Numbered from the stretch's first letter, positions 10,077 to 21,034 are shown. The stretch is 64,000 bases of DNA from Aphrophora alni (GCA_963513935.1 OY740776.1:10384724-10448723), one strand, 5' to 3'. Notes: generated by a model not told the origin, from the letters alone. Translations and numbers: made by a program.

Positions 10077-13000
10077 TTAATTTATATGATGAGGTTTGAG
10101 TTGCTCGACGTGTGCTTTTTTTATGAAGCGAGGTGAATTGGCGAAAGAAAGCGCAACGGTAACTGGAGTAAGAAAATCAATGATCCGGAAGGGACCTGAC
10201 CATCGAGGCATCAATTTGGCAGCTCGCTTGTCTATGGCGGAGCTCAGAGGGTGTGTTTTACACCAGACAAGATCGTTGATTTTATACAGATGAGGCTTCC
10301 TGAATTTGTTATAGGTCTTTTCGGCCTTTTGGTGCGCTTTCATTATATTGTCTTTGGCCTGGCGCCAAACTTGTGATGGATTAGTATTAGGTTTTGGAAG
10401 GAGATCATGTATGTTCCAGCTGAGACTCAGTGGTGTATTGGGGAGAAAATTAAAAAGAATACTAAAAGGTGTTGCTTTAAGAGTCTCATGATGTGCGAAA
10501 TTGAAGGCCAGCTGAAGCCAGCAAAGGGAGTCGTCCCAAGAGGATTGATTTTTGGAGTGATAGGCGATGAGGGCTGCCTTAAGGTTTCTGTTAAGTCTTT
10601 CCGAATTATTAGGTTGGGGATGATAAGGGGATAAAGTTGCATGTTTAATACCGCGAGAAAAACAAAAGTTGCGGAAGACATGTGATACAAAACATTGTGC
10701 ATTGTCAGAGATTATTATCTTTGGAAAACCGAAATTTTGAAAAATGTTTTGGCTTAAGGCCTTAATTGTACTGTGGGAAGTTGCATCTCTGACAGGCATG
10801 AGCCAGGTGAATTTTGAGAACTGGTCAACTGCGACCAGTATCATGTTATAGCCCTGTTTTGTCCTAGGAAGCTGTCCGACGTAGTCAATATGTAATTTTT
10901 CCAAGGGACGATTGGGAACCGTTGAGGCAAGGTATCCTAATTTGGAGTTGTGAGCAGGTTTGCTTACAGCGCACACCGAACAAGCTCGCACTTTAGAGGT
11001 GACATCCTGTTTTAAAGTTGGCCAATAAAAATTCTCCTTTACCTTAAACAAAGTTTTAAGTATTCCAAGATGACCACCCACAACGGAGTCGTGATGGTAA
11101 TTAATCACCAGGTCGACTAAGGACTGAGGTAAATAAATTCTGGTGGGCTTTTCCAAATGATTTTTCAGGCAAAGTACACCTTTACTTAAACAGTACTTCT
11201 CCGAAGAGATGTTCTGTTCGAGGTCGGCAATGATATTTTTCAAAATAGGGTCGGCCTTCTGATGAGTCTGGATGTCATGAAAAGCTAGAGGAAAATTTGT
11301 GAGGAGACTGGTACACGAAAAGGTGACATTTTCTTCGTTGAAATTTTCCGGTTCAAACATGCGCGAGAGGGAGTCTGCTATGATGTTCTGAGTTCCTCTT
11401 ATGTGCGCTACCTTAAATTTCAATGAAGTCAACTTGGCAATCCATCGGCCTAATTTACCAAGTTGACGAGGACGTGCTAAAAGCCAAGAAAGGGCTTGGT
11501 TGTCGGTTTCTAATAGGAATTCCCGATGTTCTAGATATTGCCTAAATTTCTCCACTCCAAAAACTACTGCTAGGCATTCGGCTTCATATGCAGATGAGGC
11601 TTTTCTTTCTGCAGGTGTTAAAGTACGTGAAGCGTACGCTATGGGCTGTCGTGAGCCGTCAATTTCTTGGAGTAGAACTGCTCCAAGGGCCACCGAGCTC
11701 GCATCCGTTTGCAGGATGAATGGTTTGGCGAAATCGGCCATCCGGAGAACCGGAGGCTGTGTTATTGCCTCCCGAAGATGTTTAAAAGCTTTCTCTTGTT
11801 CAGCTTGCCAAGAGAATTTTTGGCCCTTCCTCCGAAGCAGATTTAGAGGCGCAGCGTGCTCCGCGAAATTAGGAATGAATTTAGCAAAGAAGTTGACCAT
11901 TCCAATAAATCTGGAAACGGCCTTAGGGTTCTTGGGTTGCGGAAAATTTCTAATTGCCTTTGTTCTAGATGGGTCGATTTGCACGCCGCGAGAAGAAACT
12001 AGGTGTCCTAAAAAGCTTATCTCATTCACAGCGAAACGGACCTTATCTGGGTTAACAGTCAAGCCAGCCCGCCGCAAACGAGTAAGGACTTCCCGAAGAT
12101 GTTTTTGATGCTCTTCCCAAGTTTTGGAGTAGATGACTAGGTCATCCAGATAATTAAAAATGAATTTGAATTTGATGTCATGGAAGACCTGATCCAAAAG
12201 TCTGGTAAGCACTTGGGCACCAGTACAGAGTCCGAAAGGGACTCGAGTAAATTGATAAAGCATCCAAGGAGTACAAAAGCTGGTAATTTGTTTGGACTTT
12301 TGAGACAAAGGGATTTGATGATAAGCTGAATTTAGATCGAAAACTGTGAAATATTTGGCACCGACAAACCAGTTAAAACTTTGATGTAAATTAGGTAGCG
12401 GCACCGCTTCGACGACGATGTTTTGATTGAGCCTCCGATAATCAATCACCATCCTTGTTTTATTTTCGGGATGTTGAACCAGAAAAACAGGGGATGCATA
12501 TGCCGACCGGCTGGGTTCTACTACTCCTGAATCTAGCAATTCGTTGATGTGTTCGCGGAGGTATTCCATTTTTGGGGGTGCCAATTGGTATGGAGAACAC
12601 TTGACCGGAGTGTTGTCCTTCAGTTGAATATCGTATTCAACTAGATGTGTTAGACCTAACCTTTTTGTGAGTACCTGAGGAAAATCATTAATTATTTTTT
12701 GAATGGTGTTTTTATCATTCTTTTGAAGATGACCTAAAGGATCAGGAGCAGTAGACTCAGATGTTGTAGACACTATAGGTTTATAAGGAGAATTACTAAA
12801 ATTGCACAGAGGAAAAACAATAGACCTTGAAAATTTGAAATAGAAGTTTTTTGCTGAAAGATCAAGTACCAGTCCCGTTTTAGATATGAAATCTGACCCG
12901 AGGATCAGAGGACACGACAATTTATGCGCCACCAGAAAATCCACATTCCAACTACAATGTTCCATTTTAAGATGAAGACGACAAGAGTAGGAAATGGGCA

Positions 13001-14786
13001 ACCTTTTTCCAGAAGCCGTGACACAATCAGCCTTCACCCTGGTTATGGATTTAAAAGCCTTGGTGTTCTTTAATTTTTTAAAAAGGGCTTTAGAAATGAC
13101 GCATCTTACTGAACCGGAGTCCAGCAGAGCCTTAACTTTAATTTGCCCAAAAGCTACTTCCACCAAAGGCAAAAACTGATCGTTCAGACCCCTAGATTTA
13201 AGAGAAATAATATTTTTTTTTTGAAGTTTGTAGTTGGAAAGCTTAGAGCTGGAATAGGTTTGCCTGGGCCTATTCCGTAGAGAGAAGATTTTACAGCCCC
13301 AGATATAGTGACCGGGTATGCCAAAATGATAACAGATGGGAGTAACGTAATTTTGAATTTTATTGCCGAAATTGTTTCTTCTTAAATAGGAAATTGAGTT
13401 TAAATTTTGAAAAGATGGTTTATTAGAGAAATGTGGTTTTAGGTTATGTTTAAATCCGATGTGGTTGGTTTTTGAACGGGAGGCTGGCCTGGAGCTACCA
13501 ACTAGACTCCAAACCTGCCTCCGTTTTTTTGGAGGATATTGCCTTGTTGGAGGCCGGTTCCGACACTCTGGGCTTCTATGCCCCGGCTGACCGCAACTGT
13601 AACAGACCACTGGTCTTGTAGGTCTAAAATCAGTACTTCTACCTTCGGGTCTCACTAATGGAGCCCTTTGCCTGTCAGTATACATGACGTTATTGACATG
13701 TGCGCAGAGCCGATCTAAGTCTGCAAAATTTTTAGGTTTGGCAACAAAAACTAAGCAGTTGCGGACTTCCGGAGACAGTCCCTCCAGAATGACGTCCGTG
13801 ACCTCCAATTCGGACTTATCTAAATTTAAAGTTTCTGCAGCCTCTTTAATTTGATTAACAAAAATGTGCACCGCCTCGTTAGTCTTCTGGGGCCTATAAA
13901 ATAACTCCTGTACTAGAGAAGCCAACCTTTTCGAAGGTATAAAGAGACTTAAGGCCTCTTTGTGAAAAGTTTTAAATGTCTGATGTCTAATCAGACATGA
14001 ATTTAAAGGGCCCTGAGCATAGGGCATCAGAACATTATTAATGTTTAAAGCTACGTCCGGGTAAGTTTTGACAATTTTTAAAGCGATTTTAAAAAAAATT
14101 AATAATTTATCAAGGTCGAACCCATCTGTCTGAGGAATTGTTTTAATGATCTGTTCGGCAGGATGACTTAATTTTCCGTATAAGGAAATGTATGGACAGC
14201 CTTTCGAACTGCTAGGTGTGGTTTGCTGAGCCTCAGCCTGCGGGGTGTCCGCAAGGAGATTTGGCCCATTAGACCGAGATGGCTCTGCAGAGCTAGCTTT
14301 AGTGGTTCCCCCGGAGGGCGTTAACGGAATGCTAACGTTTAATTTTAGAGGAGCAATGGTTTGCTCAAAGGCTTTAAATTTTTCCTTGAGCGTAGCGAAA
14401 TTATTCTGTAAGTCGGCCAGATCCCGTGGCACGGTGTTATCTGCAACTTTTAGTTGCTCAGTTTGCACCCGATTTAGGAACTCTAGACGTCTTCCGAATA
14501 GGTTCATGCGCGCACGAACGCGAATCATTTTGATTCCTCTTTCGGAATCGAGGTTCTCCAGGTCGTCTTGCAAGACAAACAAGGAGTTCCGGGCTAACGC
14601 TATCTGTTGCAAGAGGATATCTTCGGTGAAGTTTCCCATTTCGGGCTCAACGCTATTCTGTAGAAGGGACCTAAGAGAGGTTCGCATTTTAGCTACAATA
14701 TCTTTCTCACCACCTCTAGCTACCACTTCAAAAGCAAGCTCAGTGTTCTTTAACGAGTCTACTAAACGCAGCAAATCCACTGCCAT
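10077..14786 (-). CDS. Gag-Pol polyprotein of Ty3/Gypsy retrotransposon
   Basis: One uninterrupted frame of 1569 codons needs no frameshift between gag and pol. I choose the ATG at 14786 (MAVDLLRL, context AAAATGG); the frame extends 13 codons upstream only through a T-run and a TTG. Gag occupies ~1-540, with a zinc knuckle C395-C398-H403-C408. A second knuckle-like motif at ~485-498 has Phe where the second Cys should be. The protease has LLDSG around D556. RT has D817 (FDLNSAYHQ) and YLDD at 889-892. RNase H has D1028, E~1069 and D1095. The integrase has a zinc-binding H1232-H1239-C1269-C1272 and the catalytic triad D1301, D1361, E1396. The C-terminus HVEQLKPHHIN resembles the ends of other Gypsy integrases. 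All catalytic residues are present, so the element may be autonomous. Gag packages RNA, the protease matures the polyprotein, RT/RNase H copies the RNA and integrase inserts the cDNA. Confidence 0.95.
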   Translation of the reverse strand: MAVDLLRLVDSLKNTELAFEVVARGGEKDIVAKMRTSLRSLLQNSVEPEMGNFTEDILLQQIALARNSLFVLQDDLENLDSERGIKMIRVRARMNLFGRRLEFLNRVQTEQLKVADNTVPRDLADLQNNFATLKEKFKAFEQTIAPLKLNVSIPLTPSGGTTKASSAEPSRSNGPNLLADTPQAEAQQTTPSSSKGCPYISLYGKLSHPAEQIIKTIPQTDGFDLDKLLIFFKIALKIVKTYPDVALNINNVLMPYAQGPLNSCLIRHQTFKTFHKEALSLFIPSKRLASLVQELFYRPQKTNEAVHIFVNQIKEAAETLNLDKSELEVTDVILEGLSPEVRNCLVFVAKPKNFADLDRLCAHVNNVMYTDRQRAPLVRPEGRSTDFRPTRPVVCYSCGQPGHRSPECRNRPPTRQYPPKKRRQVWSLVGSSRPASRSKTNHIGFKHNLKPHFSNKPSFQNLNSISYLRRNNFGNKIQNYVTPICYHFGIPGHYIWGCKIFSLRNRPRQTYSSSKLSNYKLQKKNIISLKSRGLNDQFLPLVEVAFGQIKVKALLDSGSVRCVISKALFKKLKNTKAFKSITRVKADCVTASGKRLPISYSCRLHLKMEHCSWNVDFLVAHKLSCPLILGSDFISKTGLVLDLSAKNFYFKFSRSIVFPLCNFSNSPYKPIVSTTSESTAPDPLGHLQKNDKNTIQKIINDFPQVLTKRLGLTHLVEYDIQLKDNTPVKCSPYQLAPPKMEYLREHINELLDSGVVEPSRSAYASPVFLVQHPENKTRMVIDYRRLNQNIVVEAVPLPNLHQSFNWFVGAKYFTVFDLNSAYHQIPLSQKSKQITSFCTPWMLYQFTRVPFGLCTGAQVLTRLLDQVFHDIKFKFIFNYLDDLVIYSKTWEEHQKHLREVLTRLRRAGLTVNPDKVRFAVNEISFLGHLVSSRGVQIDPSRTKAIRNFPQPKNPKAVSRFIGMVNFFAKFIPNFAEHAAPLNLLRRKGQKFSWQAEQEKAFKHLREAITQPPVLRMADFAKPFILQTDASSVALGAVLLQEIDGSRQPIAYASRTLTPAERKASSAYEAECLAVVFGVEKFRQYLEHREFLLETDNQALSWLLARPRQLGKLGRWIAKLTSLKFKVAHIRGTQNIIADSLSRMFEPENFNEENVTFSCTSLLTNFPLAFHDIQTHQKADPILKNIIADLEQNISSEKYCLSKGVLCLKNHLEKPTRIYLPQSLVDLVINYHHDSVVGGHLGILKTLFKVKENFYWPTLKQDVTSKVRACSVCAVSKPAHNSKLGYLASTVPNRPLEKLHIDYVGQLPRTKQGYNMILVAVDQFSKFTWLMPVRDATSHSTIKALSQNIFQNFGFPKIIISDNAQCFVSHVFRNFCFSRGIKHATLSPYHPQPNNSERLNRNLKAALIAYHSKNQSSWDDSLCWLQLAFNFAHHETLKATPFSILFNFLPNTPLSLSWNIHDLLPKPNTNPSQVWRQAKDNIMKAHQKAEKTYNKFRKPHLYKINDLVWCKTHPLSSAIDKRAAKLMPRWSGPFRIIDFLTPVTVALSFANSPRFIKKAHVEQLKPHHIN

Positions 14787-15500
14787 TTTAACTGTTGCTG
14801 ATAAAAAAAAAAAAAAATAAACCAAGTGATTTTTTTTTTAAAAAAAAAGATGATACAAAATGAAGAGAAGGACCAGAGAATGACTGAAGAATTATATGTA
14901 GTGTAGTTGTTGTGTATATGTGTGTGTGTAAGTATGAATTAATACAGACAAGCGAAAGAAAACTCGAGAAAATTTTTGAAGGGAATTTTGAATATATTTT
15001 TTTGTTTTTTTTTTTGTTTCTAACTATTTTTGGGTTTTATTATTTATTTAATTTTTTTTTGAATTCCCGAATGAGCCCGCTGTCTGGATCAAATTCAGTG
15101 AATGGCTATAGTGCAATGTATGTAAATATAAAAAAAAATTTACTTTTGCAGAGAAAATAATAAAAAATAATTTTATCAAAATTGGTTTAGAAGTTTTTGT
15201 GTAAGGTGTTTATATTAAAATAAATAATAAAAAAAAGAGACTATAGATTTATATAGATTTAAATATTTAAAATAAAAAAAAAAATTTCATCAGCAATAGT
15301 TGTGCAGTATTTGAAAAAGCTGCAAAACGTAAAAATGAGCCTTGTTTAACAAAGAAAATTTTGAATTTAAATTTAGATGGTTCCAATGCAAAATTTTGAA
15401 AATTAACTACGGTTCCAGAATTTTAAATTAACCACTCTATGATTTAGAGATAACCAAGCTAGAATTTAAAGCAAACCACTCTAGAATCTAATTTAACCAC
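14787..15500 (-). other. 5' leader of the LTR element
   Basis: This is about 710 bp between the primer binding site and the Gag ATG. It is very AT-rich with several A/T homopolymers. No upstream frame of note is seen on the sense strand. It probably contains the packaging signal, but nothing identifies it. Confidence 0.6.
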
Positions 15501-15512
15501 GCTCTGCTACCA
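15501..15512 (-). other. Primer binding site, initiator-Met tRNA-like
   Basis: On the sense strand TGGTAGCAGAGC lies 6 nt after the end of the 5' LTR. It is complementary to GCTCTGCTACCA, the 3' end (including CCA) that I recall for insect initiator methionine tRNA. The next bases (GTGG) do not extend the match to the sequence I remember for Drosophila, so primer identity is likely but not proven. Confidence 0.75.
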
Positions 15513-15518
15513 GAAACA

Positions 15519-16892
15519 TGTTACCAGGGGACTAAAATTTAAGAAAGGCGGAACCAAAATGGTAACAGTGTTTAGAAAATAGAAAAATAAAAAAAGACAA
15601 AGACAAATTTAGTAATTAACAAGGCTCAAGTTTATTGAAACAAAGAAATTTCGACGTTTCAGATTTTATCATTTACAACTGAGAAAGACATCCTGAGACA
15701 AAATTATCATAAACAGCTTATGATTAAAAATATTATAATTAATAAAAGTTATACGCCCTTAAAGTAAAATATTATAATTTAAATAAAAAAAAAAAATTTA
15801 ATCAATAGATTCTGAAAATTTATCCCCCCTTTTTAGTTTATATATTTTATAGTTACAAAATTTAACACAAAAGACAATGAGCACAGCTTAACAATTAACA
15901 GGATTATAATTAATCCAAAAAAAAAAGATTATACGCCCTTATATGTAAAAATTACAAAATAAAAAAAAATGTAAAGATACTGATATTTATTTCCCCCCTT
16001 TTGACTTTATGAAATGATAGTTTTTTAAAACAGTTACATAATATTACTTATTTGATAAATTTCTTAAATGCTATATTGGCCAATAAATATATATGTTTTA
16101 GATAAAGAATTTATTATGAAAAGAGTAGTTTATTTTAAAAAAAAGAAATGAAAATTTTGAATATTAAATTTTTTAAATTGACGTCAATTATTTTAATTTA
16201 GAGAATAACCTCTTGGAGGTTGTTAGGACCGAAAGTTTGCATGCAGGCTCCACCCAATAATTTTTTATATATTTTATAATTAACTACACAAGTCTACATC
16301 TAAAATATAGTTTTTTAAGAAAACATATTCGCTGAAATAAATTTAGGCACATATACAATATGAGTTTAATTAAAGTTCTATAAAGTCAGTTTTTTTGTAA
16401 CATCACTTTTGTGCACGTGAAACTCTGAAGCTATGTTGAATAAAACGTGTTTTGTTAACAGGACGAAACATGTTTAGATCTTTTGCTGTGTTTCTTCTAC
16501 CAGCATATTAGCTGGAAAATCCTGTCGCAGATCACGTGAGCTTGTGCCGAGAAAATAATTTATTAAACATTTTAAACTAAAACGCACAAACTAAATTTTA
16601 ACATATCGTTGAAACTGAGTTGCAATTTTTGAAGACCAAGTAAGAAAATTTATCTCTAACGTAACTATCTAAAAAAAAGTCAGGCATTGTGAGTGACTAC
16701 AGGTAGACTAAGCAACCGGTATTAGAGAAGATAGGCTGTCTTGCCGTTGTACTTTACCCTCCGCTATCGTACGATCATTAGTTTTGGACAATCTCGGCAG
16801 GTGACAGCATCTGTTAAGCAACGGAAGTTGTATGTGTGGAAGTTGAGTGAATGACGTTTTATTTCAGAGGTGATTTGAATTTGAATGCTACA
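15519..16892 (-). repeat. 5' LTR
   Basis: It is the partner of 7920-9292, 1374 bp, with TG at the left and CA at the right in plus-strand view, followed by the tagt duplication at 16893-16896. It is expected to hold the promoter for the genomic RNA. The polyadenylation motif is at ~15631-15636. Confidence 0.95.
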
Positions 16893-16953
16893 TAGTTTTA
16901 AGTATATTGCTTAATATTCTTAGAGAGTCATAGTTATTTAGACTAAAGATGTA

Positions 16954-17103
16954 AATTGAATTTCTCCCGGTAGAATTGTTGCTACGTAATTTTATTTGAT
17001 ATTATTATTTAAATCAATATGTCGTCAATCCAAAAGAGTCATATAGTTTTAAGTATATTGCTTAATATTCTTAGAGAGCCATAGTTATTTAGACTAAAGA
17101 TGT
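16954..17103 (+). repeat. Intact second unit of the 150-bp tandem duplication
   Basis: It repeats 7827-7919 joined to 16893-16953 with a few substitutions (for example ...tcaacatatcg versus ...tcaatatgtcg). It contains a single uninterrupted tcatatagttttaag, the same point at which the LTR element entered unit 1. It is therefore a within-window empty-site reference. Confidence 0.85.
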
Positions 17104-17640
17104 ATTCAACATGATACATCATCATCTTTAGACTAAAGATGGTGGACCATAATATCCACTTTTTCAAAAGTCGACCATAACAACCTTCTTGAACATAGAA
17201 TGCATGGCGATTTTATTTAAAGATACAGTGCTTCCTAAAAGATAGCAAACCCATCGTGGTTTTAGTTCTTTCAGCTTTTCGAGGTATTAGTCCCTTTTCT
17301 TTCTGAGAGAGGTTAGGATGGAGAATTTATGTCTACACTGTCACTTTAGGGCGGAGCATTTTTAAAACAGTTTCTTAGAACGCGTCTACAGACCTACCCC
17401 CAAACCATGTAAAAAATGCATAGCTCTAGGCTTCTTCAAACTAGAGATTTCATAATCAGTCAGTGGGCTTTGACTTTTATAGATTATAACCTGATTATCT
17501 CTCAGCTTCGTCGTATACTAATAGAAACATCTTAATCTCATTATCACTAAGAATAAAGAATGACTCTATTGTGACTGATTGACCTGGTTCTACTTTAATA
17601 ATTTAATAAACTGACTCTGAATAATTAAAGTTTTTTACAC
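17104..17640. other. Non-coding stretch
   Basis: I see no supportable gene. A short palindrome (catctttagactaaagatg) lies at ~17131-17149. Confidence 0.5.
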
Positions 17641-18075
17641 ATACAGTTTGCTCGCCTTTCTTCCAACTCTCAACTTTTGTATGAAGGTCCAATCCCCTCG
17701 GAAACTCTTTCCCGTTAGGTACGTCTGCCTTTTAAAAAACCTCCAGCAGTTGTCCACTTGATCAAATGACCTCTTTCTCTCTCTGTTTAGCGTTTATATA
17801 CAACTGTTCCCTTAATGTCGTCCATCGCACTTGCAACGTAAGCAGTTTCATCCGTTTTTCAAAACTTTTTCATCAGTCTGGCTTCTTAGACTGTATTCTT
17901 AAATAAATTTATTCCTAATTCCAAACAGTAACTGTGGAGACAGACCGTTAAAACCAAAGTTCTTTACACCATTTCAAAAGATGAGGATGGTTATATTTCC
18001 TGGAGGATTGTAGAGGTTGAGATGCTGAAGTGCCTCAACCACAACTACCTCAAGCTTGTCATCGTTTTTCACTTT
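17640..18075 (-). pseudogene. Possible MADF-domain gene remnant
   Basis: Minus-strand translation gives, in shifting frames, pieces that resemble a MADF DNA-binding domain: VVVVEALQHLNLYNPP followed by a tryptophan-less helix and, ~120 bp later, LTLQVRWTTLREQLYINAKQ and REKEV before a stop and an SGQLLE piece. The WxxLR motif followed by a basic stretch is the usual MADF second half. Frames are broken by stops and at least one frameshift, so it is not functional. MADF fragments occur in insect transcription factors and in PIF/Harbinger-type transposons. The assignment is a remembered pattern only. Confidence 0.35.
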
Positions 18076-18234
18076 TATAAATCCTCTAAAGAAATGAGCT
18101 CAAAAAACTTTACAAAATGAAAACTCTATATATTGATTTAAAAAAACAATTACGTATTTTTTACAAAATCTAAATCCGAAGGGAAATGAATCCTGTGTAA
18201 TGATAGTACAAAACAGCATTAGATAACGAAATAA

Positions 18235-19320
18235 ATTCGAATGAAGGTGATTTTATCTCTACTCCCCGAAGTCAAACAGAGCCTACAATATGCAAATATG
18301 AATAAATAAGGGGAAAGTTACAATTTCCAGTAAAAACGGAATGAAGACGTGACGTCATACGTTGTTCCTATCTCTAAGCTTCCCCCTGTTCACTAATTTC
18401 TAATGTATTAATGTATATTAAAATGTGTATAGTAAGACTTTTCGGTGGATGAAGTGACAATTTAATTCGCAGATTCAATTTCCGTTCACCTGCTATAACG
18501 AATTCCTCACATCATTAGATGGGCAAACAATCCCGTGCGAGTATTTCTCTTTCTTGATTACAAAGCTTTATTTTTCTTCTCCAAACTTTTATTTTAGAAG
18601 AAAACAAGAAGAAGAAGCAACGTTTTGATTGAAATAACAAAACACCTCCAACGGTGTTGCACTGTTTCCTCTCGAAGTAAACCAATAGTCTCAAGATAAA
18701 ATCAACAATTTACGACGTCTTCACGTCTATCTTAGGTTTCGTAATCAGAAGGTGAGAGTTGCCATGGCAACGAAATATTATCACAGAATGTATTGCAAAA
18801 CGAAGTGGTACCTAGAGAAATCCTTTTAATTAAAGTTTAACGTATCAGGTTTTATATACTATTTAGAATATTAGTTATATACGAACAGTTGGAAATATAT
18901 GTTTAGTGATTATATAACGCGTCACGTGATCAATTAAAGAGATATGACTAATTAGAAAATAACGATGTGAGAATGTTTAACATTCATTGAGCAAAAACAT
19001 AATTTGATAATTTAAAAGAAAAATTGTTTTAAGTAGCCAATTAAATACATGAAGCAGATTTGCTTGAGATTTATTTAACTATTATTTTTTCTTTAAAAAT
19101 TTATATTTGTAATTACAAATATTTAAATATATTTTACGAATGAATTGATATTTAGTAATTAAATAATAGTTTATTTTAGCTACAACATTATCAGTGCTAA
19201 ATACCCTAATTCTATTTTTTTTTTCTAGTTACAACAAAAAAAATACAATTTCAAAATAATTTGCAGTTAAAACTAACCAATCCCGCCACCTTTTACTCAA
19301 GTCAACCACCGTTTACGCAT
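18235..19320 (+). repeat. Unclassified dispersed repeat, uninterrupted copy
   Basis: Blocks A (18235-18440), B (18470-18800) and C (19090-19320) follow each other as in the interrupted copy at 3335-6165. Block A holds the gacgtgacgtcat palindrome; block B ends gttgccatggcaacgaaata. No coding frame is seen. It is useful as the reference for what was inserted in the first copy. Confidence 0.65.
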
Positions 19321-19471
19321 AATGGGCCCACCCTCCGACATGCCAGAGGTTGGAGTGAACCAGACTGAACAGAATGAAACTCATGCTCTGGGTGCGATTC
19401 AAACACACGATCCCAGATGCCACTCTTTATCAGAGAAGTGACGCCTTAGATCGCTGAGCTACCAGAACACT
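19300..19471 (-). repeat. tRNA-derived SINE
   Basis: On the minus strand, starting at ~19470, there is an A-box-like GGTAGCTCAGCGATCTAAGG and, ~45 nt later, a B-box-like GTGTTTGAATCGC, spaced as in a tRNA with a long variable arm (Leu/Ser-like). It is followed by a non-tRNA body toward 19300. The body shares an accaatcc...ccac...tcaaccaccgttta pattern with ~5995-6055 and ~19665-19712. Pol III internal promoter elements plus an unrelated body define a SINE. The acceptor stem cannot pair, so it is not a tRNA gene. Confidence 0.6.
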
Positions 19472-20887
19472 TAAGAATAGCTATTTTTTTCACAATACTT
19501 GAGCAGTAAGATTTCTATTTTAATATAATCAAAAAACAAAGTAGTTGCATAAAGCATAGTAAATACGATTTAGAGATTATAATTACTCCCAAAACAACGA
19601 TTTTATAGTTTAGTTAATACATATAAAAACATATAATTTACAATGAAACTTTATTTTAAGGTCCGGTAAACTAACCACCCCCCTTAACTTCCACTGAAGT
19701 CAACCATCTTTTCTTTGTAGTAGATACTCCATCCGCCATAAATAAGGTTACCCAATTTTTGTTGTTGTACAATTTGCCTAACTTTTAGGCAGTACTAATT
19801 GCATCCTGATACAATATGATTTCTCATATAAAGAGATTTGAATGAAGGGAATTTTACCTCTATTCCCCAAAGGCAACCAGAGCGTGTCATATCTAAGTAT
19901 GAATTAACAAGGGGAAAAGTTGAATTACCTGTGAGAACGGAATAAAAACGAAACGTCATTCCCTGCTCACCTTTCTACACTACCTTCTGTTAGTTAATGT
20001 CAAACATAGTTATTTTAACTACAAAGACTAAGAAATAATCACAAATCTATTAACAAAATTTATCAAAACAACGATTAGAAATTTTTTTCTGTAAATGTAC
20101 CCTCTAGAGTTCCAGATAAAAATAGTCACCATCTCTCTAAAAATGCCAGTTCTTGAGGCAACGATAAAAAAATTGGTCTTAGGACTGTTATAAAATACGT
20201 AATTTTTCAAAATCGGCTCTACCGATTTCGATCAAATTTTAGTGAAATTTGAAGATTATTGACCCAACCTCGTGTACAAAACAACTTGGAAAACATATTG
20301 TTTAAATATATTTGGCAAAATAGAAAACTAATCTTGACAACATTCATTATAAGTTCTATTTTATTCAAACACGTTTTACGTCGAGGTAAAAGTGTGGGAC
20401 GTTTAGGTCCATATTTAAATTTTGTTTTTCAAAAACGCTATCCACGGTTCATTCTTAATTTTACAACTACCGTTTATTGTAGTGGGCCATCCCTACCGTT
20501 ATCACATGCTGGAAAAACCAAGCTGCACTGTGGTGGAGCATCTGGTGACTGAACTACGGCACTACATAAGTGAAACTTGATATATTTGTCTTTTAAATGA
20601 CACCTCAACTGATTTTGTAAATTATCTGAATTAATTTCTATGTTGTTTTTAAACTGTTGAAGTCCTTTTTTTTAGAACCCTGTGTTATTAAATTTATTTT
20701 GTTTACCATCTCTTTCAATATAGTTAAAGAGGTATTCTTTTCATTATTATAAAAACATTAAAACAATTATTTGTAAAACATATTTAAAAAGGTAAATCCT
20801 ATTCAAGCTTGGTCTGGGGATAAACTAAATCAATCATCAGTAAATTTTGAATCGTACTAAATTAAAATCGTTTACAGTGTGCATTCG

Positions 20888-20896
<9 letters not shown>
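19472..20896. other. Non-coding stretch with one repeat block
   Basis: A diverged copy of repeat block A lies at ~19845-19960 (tgaagggaattttacctcta through aaacgtcattccctg). The 97-codon plus-strand frame at 20259-20552 has no recognisable motif and begins inside repetitive sequence (…caaattttagtgaaatttga, also near 21800), so I do not call it a gene. Confidence 0.5.

Positions 20897-20935
<39 letters not shown>
20897..20935. repeat. (TA)n microsatellite
   Basis: An uninterrupted run of about 19 TA dinucleotides. Confidence 0.95.
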
Positions 20936-20938
<3 letters not shown>

Positions 20939-21034
20939 CAGTTTGCCAACAGTTGCGCCAATTTCTAAAAATAATATTATAACGTGATCACTGCCGTATT
21001 GAATTGAACAATAAAATAATCAACTGGCAAAAGT

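Larger units (their letters stand above)
7920..16892 (-). mobile_element. Complete Ty3/Gypsy LTR retrotransposon
   Basis: A full-length element of about 9.0 kb lies on the minus strand. Two LTRs of 1373 and 1374 bp start TG and end CA. A 4-bp duplication (tagt) flanks the element, a primer binding site follows the 5' LTR, and a polypurine tract precedes the 3' LTR. A single intact Gag-Pol frame has the order Gag, protease, RT, RNase H, integrase, which places it in Ty3/Gypsy (Metaviridae). No env-like frame is visible in the 0.8 kb after pol. By eye the LTRs differ at two substitutions and one A-run indel, so the insertion is very recent. Lineage within Ty3/Gypsy is not resolved. Confidence 0.95.

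Noticed and set aside
11500..12108. Long plus-strand frame inside the LTR element
   Set aside because: Antisense shadow of the RT/RNase H region of the intact Gag-Pol; no motif of its own.
14245..14820. Plus-strand 191-codon frame
   Set aside because: Antisense to Gag; ends in a poly-Lys run encoded by a homopolymer.
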